Source: CBDDIP01 sp965229005
GTDB taxonomy: Bacteria > Actinomycetota > Acidimicrobiia > Acidimicrobiales > Ilumatobacteraceae
Reading direction: 5' to 3'
Length of the DNA stretch: 64,000 nucleotides
NCBI GenBank assembly: GCA_965229005.1
Contig: CBDDIP010000002.1
Span: 558,001-622,000 of the forward strand
Shown here: positions 58,512 to 64,000 of the stretch, in pieces
Layout: each line of letters starts with the position of its first letter
Numbering within the stretch: the stretch's first letter is position 1
Made by a program: the position numbers and the translations under genes
Notes under the pieces: generated by a model
The model's database searches: none
Told to the model about the DNA's origin: nothing
The model's input: only the letters and a program-made list of their open reading frames with translations

Positions 58512-59123
58512 TCAGTAAATGGTCTGGCGGACGCGTTCGGGGTAGGCGTCGTCGTAGGCCTTGCCGTCGAACGCGCCGTTGGTGATCAGCTCGTTGATCT
58601 GGCCGACGGTCGGCAGGTCCTTCGGGTCGCGGAACAGCGACGGGTCCCACAGGTTCGAGCGGATCAGCGCCTTCGGGCACTGCGTGTAGGCGGTCTCGAT
58701 GGTCACCACGATCACCGTTGCCGGCGTCTTGCCGGCGAACTCGAAGCTGGCGCGCAGGTCGGGGTCGGTGGAGATCTCGGCAGTGCCGTTGACGCGCAGT
58801 GTCACACCAACACCGGGGACGAGGAACAGCAGCCCGATGCGTGGGTCCTGCACGAGGTTGCTCAGCGTGTCGATGCGGTTGTTGCCCCGGCGATCGGGCA
58901 GGTGCAGCGTTCGATCGTCGGCGATGCGCACGAAGCCGGCAGGGTCGCCTCGCGGTGAGCAGTCCAACCCGCCCGAGCCCGACGATGCGATCAGCACGAA
59001 GCTCGAGGCGCGCACGTACTCCTGGTGCAACGGGGTGAGTCGCGAGACCTCCTTGGTCAGCGAGCTCGCCACCGGCTCGCCGTAGATCGCGTGCAGCTCC
59101 TCGACCGTCCGGATGATCGTCAC
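58512..59123 (-). CDS. Pyridoxamine 5'-phosphate oxidase-family FMN protein
   Basis: 203 residues from GTG 59123, with TACCCT seven bases upstream. Split-barrel core: SFVLIASSGSGGLDCSPRGD, TLHLPDRRGNNRIDTLSNLV, IGLLFLVPGVGVTLRVNGTA. Resembles the MSMEG_1061 subgroup of actinobacterial PPOX-like oxidoreductases. Reaction unknown. Confidence 0.85.
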   Translation of the reverse strand: MTIIRTVEELHAIYGEPVASSLTKEVSRLTPLHQEYVRASSFVLIASSGSGGLDCSPRGDPAGFVRIADDRTLHLPDRRGNNRIDTLSNLVQDPRIGLLFLVPGVGVTLRVNGTAEISTDPDLRASFEFAGKTPATVIVVTIETAYTQCPKALIRSNLWDPSLFRDPKDLPTVGQINELITNGAFDGKAYDDAYPERVRQTIY

Positions 59124-59145
59124 GCTCGCAAGGGTATTCGCAGAG

Positions 59146-59188
59146 CTGGATGTCTGACAGCTCGACATTCGAGCTGGACGACATCCAG
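59146..59188. repeat. TGGATGTCTG palindrome, copy 4
   Basis: CTGGATGTC-tga-CAGCTCGA, loop CAT, TCGAGCTG-gac-GACATCCAG. Inner arm subtype AGCTCGA shared only with copy 5. It separates the PPOX gene from the acyltransferase gene. Confidence 0.85.
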
Positions 59189-59260
59189 TTCGGGGGGCGG
59201 AGCACCACTAGCGTCACGGAGATCGCCGCCGACGTTCGATCCACCAGCGCTGCGGAGGCG

Positions 59261-61330
59261 ATGCCGATCGACGCGACGACGCGGCTCGACAGCCTCGACG
59301 GGTTGCGGGCCGTTGCGGTGATCGCCGTCGTCGCCTTCCACGCCGGACTGGCTCGGGTGCCCGGCGGGTTCGTCGGCGTCGACATGTTCTTCGTGCTGTC
59401 AGGGTTCCTGATCACCGGGCTGCTCCTGCGCGAGCACCAGGGCGGCGGCATCGATGTGATCACCTTCTGGTTCCGACGCATCCGCCGCCTCGCCCCGGCG
59501 GCGCTCGTGACGATCGTCGCCACCGGCGTCCTGTTCAGTTTCGTGTCGGCGGTGCCCGAGCGGGCGTCCGTGCTGCGCGACGGACGTGCGGCGACGCTGT
59601 GGTTCGCCAACTGGCACTTCGTCGACGAGGCGCAGAACTACTTCCGACCGAACGCCGACTCCAGCCCGTTCCTGCACTTCTGGTCGCTGTCCATCGAGGA
59701 GCAGTTCTACGTCGTCTGGCCGTTGCTCGTGATCGCCGGGCTGTGGCTCCGTCGCCGGGTGCGCTGGCTCGTGTCGCCGGCCGTTGTGATCGCCGCGCCC
59801 GTGCTGGCCGCGGTCTACACGATGGTGCAGAGCGATCGTTCGCCAATCCGCTCGTACTACGCCACCGACACCCGCGTGTACCAACTGCTCGCCGGTGCTG
59901 CGTTGGCCGTGGTGCTCAGACGCCGTGGCGCCGGCCGCTCACCAGCGCAGCAGTGGCAGAGCTGGGTGGCCTGGGCCGAGCTCGCAGCCGTCGCCGGGGC
60001 GCTGGCGTGGGTGGTCAACGCCGCCGACCTCAGTCAGCACGTGCGAGGCCTCGCGACAACGGCGATCACGATCGTGGCCCTCCTGCTCCTCGTGCCCGGA
60101 TCGCCGTTGCACGTCCGTGGTGCCCCGCTCGAGCGAGTGACGTCGTTCGGGCCGCTGGTCCGCATCGGCCGCATCTCGTACGGCGTGTACCTGTGGCACT
60201 GGCCGATCACCGTGCTGCTGAACCGCACGTACGCGCTCGGCTCGTCGTCGAAGTTCGTCGTCGTGCTCGGCGCCTCGATCGCCTGTGCGTCAGCCAGCTG
60301 GATGTTCATCGAGGTGCCGATCCAGCGACAGGCGCTCCGGTTGCGTCGTCGTGATCTGCGACTGGTCGCAGCGGTCGTCGGCGTGGCTGCATCCGTGCTC
60401 GTTGCCGTGACGGTGTTGCCGGCCACGCTGTCGGACCGAGTGCCGTTGCTGCGGGCGGCGCCGCGACCGGGCTTCGCCTCTGGCCCCGAGGTCGCGGGAA
60501 CGAGCACGCCGGTGCCAGCCGATCTCGGCATCATCCCGGTGGAGCTGGCCGTGCCGGACTACGACGGCTGCATCAACCGCGTGCCCATCTCGGCAGCCGA
60601 CTGCACGGCCATCGACAACGGCCGAGCCGGTCCGCGCGTGCTCGTGCTCGGTGACAGCCATGCGGCGGGTCTGGCGGCCGCGTTCGTCCAGTCGGCGTAT
60701 TTCGGCGGCGGGGCGGTCGCCTCCGTGGCCGCGGCGAACTGCCCGTGGCAGTCGACGGTGATGCTGCGCAACGAGGGCCACCCGGAGTGGAACTCGCTGT
60801 GCCTCGACGCTCGTCGGGCGGTGGCCGAGGTGGTGATCCCGGAGTTCGATCCGGACGTGATCGTGCTGATCGATCGGCCGCTGCTCGAGCCGGACGTGCT
60901 GCCCGATCTGCTGCGCACCGACGGCAGCCCGATCGCGACCGCCGACGCCTACCGCGACGCGTCGACCGAGGCACTCGCCGGGCTCACCGCGCCGGGCCGC
61001 CGCGTGGTGATCCTGATGCCCACGCCGAGCTCGCCGTTCGACCCGCAGGTCTGCCTGGCGTCGGTGACGCGGGTGGAGGACTGCACGTTCCCGGTGACGC
61101 CGGCGCTGCACGAGGAGCTCGACGCGCTGACCGCCGCCGCGACTGCGGCGTCCTCCGTCGACGCACCGGTGCAGACCGTGTCGATCGTGGACCTCGTCTG
61201 CCCGCGGGGCTCGGTGTGCGACCCGATCCTCGGCGGGATGATCGTGCGCATCGACCCCGGGCACCTGTACTACGGCTTCATCGAGCGCATCCGTCCCCAG
61301 CTGATCGCTCGAGTCTTCCCGCCCGCCTGA
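59261..61330 (+). CDS. Membrane O-acyltransferase with C-terminal SGNH-like domain (OafA type)
   Basis: 689 residues from ATG 59261, eight residues before the conserved LDSLDGLRAVAVIAVVAFHA. The frame is open to ATG 59150, but those first residues are encoded by the palindrome. Acyltransferase-3 domain with about ten membrane segments to residue 385 (FVGVDMFFVLSGFLITGLLL, FLHFWSLSIEEQFYVVWPLL), then an extracytoplasmic domain with VLVLGDSHAAGLA (SGNH Ser) and DPGHLYYGF (His). It acetylates a surface polysaccharide or glycan. A TAGCGT -10 lies at 59209. Confidence 0.92.
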   Translation: MPIDATTRLDSLDGLRAVAVIAVVAFHAGLARVPGGFVGVDMFFVLSGFLITGLLLREHQGGGIDVITFWFRRIRRLAPAALVTIVATGVLFSFVSAVPERASVLRDGRAATLWFANWHFVDEAQNYFRPNADSSPFLHFWSLSIEEQFYVVWPLLVIAGLWLRRRVRWLVSPAVVIAAPVLAAVYTMVQSDRSPIRSYYATDTRVYQLLAGAALAVVLRRRGAGRSPAQQWQSWVAWAELAAVAGALAWVVNAADLSQHVRGLATTAITIVALLLLVPGSPLHVRGAPLERVTSFGPLVRIGRISYGVYLWHWPITVLLNRTYALGSSSKFVVVLGASIACASASWMFIEVPIQRQALRLRRRDLRLVAAVVGVAASVLVAVTVLPATLSDRVPLLRAAPRPGFASGPEVAGTSTPVPADLGIIPVELAVPDYDGCINRVPISAADCTAIDNGRAGPRVLVLGDSHAAGLAAAFVQSAYFGGGAVASVAAANCPWQSTVMLRNEGHPEWNSLCLDARRAVAEVVIPEFDPDVIVLIDRPLLEPDVLPDLLRTDGSPIATADAYRDASTEALAGLTAPGRRVVILMPTPSSPFDPQVCLASVTRVEDCTFPVTPALHEELDALTAAATAASSVDAPVQTVSIVDLVCPRGSVCDPILGGMIVRIDPGHLYYGFIERIRPQLIARVFPPA

Positions 61331-61344
61331 CCCGAAAACGCAAA

Positions 61345-61387
61345 CTGGATGTCTGCGAGCTCGACATTCGAGCTGTCAGACATCCAG
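61345..61387. repeat. TGGATGTCTG palindrome, copy 5
   Basis: CTGGATGTCTG-cg-AGCTCGA, loop CAT, TCGAGCT-gt-CAGACATCCAG, 14 bases after the acyltransferase stop. With copy 4 it flanks that gene. Confidence 0.85.
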
Positions 61388-61398
61388 TTCGCACTTCG

Positions 61399-61476
61399 TG
61401 GTCGGGGTGAGAGGATTTGAACCTCCGGCCTCCACGTCCCGAACGTGGCGCGCTAACCAAGCTGCGCTACACCCCG
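61399..61476 (-). tRNA. tRNA-Pro (anticodon CGG)
   Basis: 78 bases with encoded CCA. Acceptor CGGGGTG/CACCCCG, anticodon stem CCACG-TTCGGGA-CGTGG with anticodon CGG, T-arm with GGTTCAAATCC. Confidence 0.96.
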
Positions 61477-61494
61477 ATTGGTGCGGGGGCGATG

Positions 61495-61962
61495 TTATCC
61501 CGCAGGTGCCGGTTCTTCCTCAGCCGATTCGACCTCGTCAGCCACATCGACGGAGTCCAGCTCCAGCGTTTCCGGTTCCGGCTCGTCGATCGGCACGGCC
61601 GCGGCGATGATCCCGAGCGCGGTGCGCTTCAGCGTGAACGAGTCGACGGGCTTGATCAGCCAGGCCTCGGCGCCGCAACGCTTGGCCAGGTGCACGTCGG
61701 CCACCCGATCGAGCAGCATCAGCACGCGGATGTGCGGCACGACACCGGCGCTCTCGTCGAGGCGCAGGTCCATCGTCACGGCCATCCCGCCCATCGATCC
61801 GATCTGCAGGTCGAGGATGGCGAGGTCGGGCGTGCGCCCCTCGACCACCTTCGACACGGAGCGGCCGTCGCGCACCACGGTGAAGGACACGTCCGGCCCG
61901 CTCAGCGCGGCGGTGACGTCGTCGACGACGTAGTCGGCATCGGTGGCAACCAGGATGTGCAC
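61495..61962 (-). CDS. Stand-alone receiver-domain protein
   Basis: 155 residues from GTG, with TAGGGT seven bases upstream. CheY-like fold: HILVATDADYVVDDV, phospho-accepting Asp in LAILDLQIGSMGGMAV, Lys in AWLIKPVDSF. After about 120 residues comes an acidic tail (IDEPEPETLELDSVDVADEV). No output domain, so it acts through protein contact. DUF4388 or pilus partners are conceivable; no kinase is adjacent. Confidence 0.88.
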   Translation of the reverse strand: MHILVATDADYVVDDVTAALSGPDVSFTVVRDGRSVSKVVEGRTPDLAILDLQIGSMGGMAVTMDLRLDESAGVVPHIRVLMLLDRVADVHLAKRCGAEAWLIKPVDSFTLKRTALGIIAAAVPIDEPEPETLELDSVDVADEVESAEEEPAPAG

Positions 61963-62000
61963 GCCGCCGACCCTACCGAATCGGGCCGGGACCAGCCAGA

Positions 62001-63059
62001 TCAGTCGGCGAAGAGCAGGCCGCGGATCGTGGCCAGCGTGGTCAGGTCGTGCACGTCACCGGGCAGGAGCGGGACCCACACCGGCTCGGCGCCCGTGTCC
62101 TCCACCAACGGCTGGAGGTTGGCTCGCTCGGCGTCGGCCGCGGCGCACAGCTCGACGAGGTTGTCGTGCAACGCACCGGCCGCCTCGCCCCGAGGTCGCT
62201 TCGCCGGCGGATCACCGAAGACCGGCGTCGCCCGGTTGACCACGACGGCACCGACGTCGATCGACGACTGACGCAACCGTTCGGCGAAGAACCGCGCCTC
62301 CTCGATCGTGTCGGTCCGCGGGGAGGCAACCAGGACGAACGAGGTGGAGGTGCCATGCAGCAGGGTGATCACCTCGTCGGCACGCGAGCGGAAGCCCTGC
62401 TCCATCCCGCTGAACGCCTGGAAGAAGGCGATCGCGTCGGCCAGCACCTCACCACCGACCACCTTGCCGATGGTGCGCAGGATCGGCTGGGCGGCCACGT
62501 TGAGCACCTTCAAGCCGCGGCGCGTCGGCATCATCAGCAGCTTGAACAGCGGGTGGTCGATGAAGCGGGTGAGCGTGCCCGGCGCGTCGAGGAAGTCGAG
62601 CGCGTTGCGCGTCGGCGGCGTGTCGACGATGACCACGTCGAACCGCGGGTCCAGGTGCAGCGCGTGCAACCGCTCGGCGGCCATGTACTCCTGGGTGCCG
62701 CTGAGCGAGCCGGCGATGTTTCGGTAGAAGCGGTTGGCCAGGATCCGTTCGGCCTGCTCGGGGCTGGCCGCGTTGGCCGAGACCAACCCGTCGAACGTCG
62801 TCGCCGTGTCGAGCATCAGGGCCCACAGCTCGCCGGGCGCGTCGACCGGCAGCCGGATCGGATCGTTGGTCAACCCGCCCGGCACGCCCAACGCGTCGGC
62901 CAGCCGCTTGGCCGGATCGATGGTGACCACGACGGCGCGTCGCCCGAGCGCAGCAGCCTGGAGCCCGGTCGCTGCTGCCGTGGTCGTCTTGCCGACCCCG
63001 CCGGAGCCGCAGCAGACCAGCACTGCCGACTCGGCGACCACATCGGCGAGCGCGGTCAC
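62001..63059 (-). CDS. ArsA/Get3-family ATPase, second of pair
   Basis: 352 residues from GTG overlapping the upstream stop. P-loop CCGSGGVGKTTTAAATGLQA, switch region VIVDTPPTRNALDFLDAPGT, and a membrane-partner-like helical segment (LFKLLMMPTRRGLKVLNVAA). Matches the paired actinobacterial ATPases represented by mycobacterial Rv3679/Rv3680. Role not firmly known; not an arsenite pump here because no ars genes are present. Confidence 0.88.
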   Translation of the reverse strand: MTALADVVAESAVLVCCGSGGVGKTTTAAATGLQAAALGRRAVVVTIDPAKRLADALGVPGGLTNDPIRLPVDAPGELWALMLDTATTFDGLVSANAASPEQAERILANRFYRNIAGSLSGTQEYMAAERLHALHLDPRFDVVIVDTPPTRNALDFLDAPGTLTRFIDHPLFKLLMMPTRRGLKVLNVAAQPILRTIGKVVGGEVLADAIAFFQAFSGMEQGFRSRADEVITLLHGTSTSFVLVASPRTDTIEEARFFAERLRQSSIDVGAVVVNRATPVFGDPPAKRPRGEAAGALHDNLVELCAAADAERANLQPLVEDTGAEPVWVPLLPGDVHDLTTLATIRGLLFAD

Positions 63060-63916
63060 GGCGCTCCGATCGCCGTGGCCAGCAGGTCCACGGCAGCGGC
63101 GTCGAGCGTCGACGTCGGCGCGACCGGCACGTGCACCTGCTCCAACGCGAGGTCCTCGCCCAGGCGAGCGCACTCGTCGCGGTGCATCGTCCGCCGCGCG
63201 TTGCGGAACTCGGCAGCCAACCGAACGGGCGAGCCCTCCGGCGCGCCGGACGCGTCGAGCATCGCCCCGTCGTCGAGCGCGTTGACCACCACCGGGCCGA
63301 GCTGCACGCCCACCTTCTCCTCCAGGGCGTAGGCGGTCTCGATCGCCTCGTTCACCGGAGTCGTCTCCGGCAGGGTGACCAGCACCACCTGGCAGCGCTC
63401 CGGATCGCCGAGCATCTCGGCCACCTCGCTGGCCTGCGTTCGCACCGGCCCGCCGCGCACCGTGGCCAGCAGGCTGCTCGCCGACTGCAGGAACGTGACC
63501 GCGTGGCCGGCAGCCGGACCGTCGACGATCACCAGGTCGTGCTCGCCCAGCCGCTCCAGCTGCTTGATCTTGCCCAGGACGACGATGTCGTCGATGCCCG
63601 GTGCCGCAGTGGCCACCACGTCGATGATCCCGCTCGAGGCCAGGCGCTTCGACACCCGCTTCAGCCCGTGCGTGTCCAGGTACTCGGCCAGCGCGGCGGA
63701 CGCGGTGATCGACACGACCTCCACCCCCGGCCCGACGAGCTCGGCCAGCGCCGGCTTCCCGTCGAGCTCCACCACCAGGACCCGAAGCCCGGACCGGATT
63801 GCCGCACGGGCCAGCACGGCCGTTACCGTTGTCTTCCCGACGCCGCCTTTGCCGGCCACCACGATCACGCGTGTGGCGGTGAGGAAATGCAGCGGAACCC
63901 TGCTCTTCGGAGGCAC
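63056..63916 (-). CDS. ArsA/Get3-family ATPase, first of pair
   Basis: 286 residues from GTG 63916. P-loop VIVVAGKGGVGKTTVTAVLA, then LVIVDGPAAGHAVTFLQSAS and VVNALDDGAMLDASG. Shorter than its partner and lacking the long helical insert. GTGA overlap with the second gene implies coupled synthesis and probably a heterodimer. Divergent, three bases from a gene encoding a signal-anchored protein. Confidence 0.88.
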   Translation of the reverse strand: MPPKSRVPLHFLTATRVIVVAGKGGVGKTTVTAVLARAAIRSGLRVLVVELDGKPALAELVGPGVEVVSITASAALAEYLDTHGLKRVSKRLASSGIIDVVATAAPGIDDIVVLGKIKQLERLGEHDLVIVDGPAAGHAVTFLQSASSLLATVRGGPVRTQASEVAEMLGDPERCQVVLVTLPETTPVNEAIETAYALEEKVGVQLGPVVVNALDDGAMLDASGAPEGSPVRLAAEFRNARRTMHRDECARLGEDLALEQVHVPVAPTSTLDAAAVDLLATAIGAP

Positions 63917-63918
63917 TT

Positions 63919-64000
63919 GTGCGCAGACTAGCGATCACCCTTCTCCTTGCCCTGCTCGCAGGGTGGTTCGGGTCGTCGCTGCTCGCGTCATCGGCCGCGG
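63919..64000 (+). CDS. Membrane-anchored or secreted protein, N-terminus only
   Basis: GTG 63919 with GGAGG five bases upstream opens a frame to the window edge: a basic start then a hydrophobic segment (RLAITLLLALLAGWFGSSLL). In mycobacteria the ArsA-like pair lies near the penicillin-binding protein ponA2, so a transglycosylase/transpeptidase is possible, but 27 residues do not show it. Confidence 0.6.
   Translation, partial: MRRLAITLLLALLAGWFGSSLLASSAA

Noticed and set aside
1..64000. CRISPR arrays, rRNA, prophage or transposase genes.
   Set aside because: No regularly spaced repeats, no rRNA signatures and no integrase or transposase motifs were seen.

Overview
The window is a stretch of GC-rich bacterial chromosome from an actinobacterium. 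Type IV pilus genes, a CopC-CopD fusion, TAP-like hydrolases, a paired ArsA-like ATPase locus and many leaderless-type promoters (TANNNT six to eight bases before the start codon) point to class Acidimicrobiia, perhaps near Ilumatobacter. That placement is inference from gene content; no rRNA is present. There is no prophage, CRISPR array or recognisable insertion sequence. The non-housekeeping layer consists of small palindromic repeat families and one decayed patch.

Layout. 1-7186: partial ECF sigma factor, SIMPL protein, LigC-type ligase, CopC-CopD fusion, dnaX-recR. 7187-14504: thiolase, then a two-component system divergent from a lipoprotein/adaptor/ATPase/permease export operon. 14544-21534: palindrome-flanked small gene, GH18 hydrolase, crotonyl-CoA carboxylase/reductase, crotonase-like protein, sigma/anti-sigma pair, acyl-CoA epimerase, rRNA methyltransferase. 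21620-35575: a type IV pilus region with three tandem pilin cassettes, pilT, prepilin peptidase, pilB, pilC, two coiled-coil proteins and a DUF4388 protein, interrupted by a PIN-domain toxin remnant and a broken lipoprotein gene; a 5'-3' exonuclease, SRP RNA, tRNA-Ser(GGA) and tadA also lie here. 35671-49998: tRNA-Ser(CGA), membrane protein, SpoU methyltransferase, tandem TAP-like hydrolases, ABC exporter, rmuC, xseAB, polyprenyl diphosphate synthase, alpha/beta hydrolases, LysM lipoprotein and a 2OG-oxygenase-like protein. 50002-64000: ethylmalonyl-CoA mutase, aat, 3-hydroxybutyryl-CoA dehydrogenase, HD and MazG-like enzymes, an ECF sigma with a C-terminal extension, a beta-propeller lipoprotein, an acyltransferase flanked by palindromes, tRNA-Pro, a receiver protein, the ArsA pair and the start of a membrane protein.

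How the genes work together. Thiolase, 3-hydroxybutyryl-CoA dehydrogenase, Ccr, epimerase and Ecm, scattered over 47 kb, are five steps of the ethylmalonyl-CoA route for acetyl-CoA assimilation. The pilus genes are tied together by a shared promoter of the FliA/WhiG (sigma-28) type, T-x-x-A-G-x, 14 bases, G(C/G)CGAT, found before all three pilins, both coiled-coil genes (one heading pilB-pilC) and the DUF4388 gene. This suggests a dedicated sigma regulon for pili and marks the coiled-coil and DUF4388 proteins as probable pilus components or regulators. It is the most interesting observation here. A second theme is a set of palindromes with constant outer arms (TGGATGTCTG) and co-varying inner arms that form gene ends and flank two genes.
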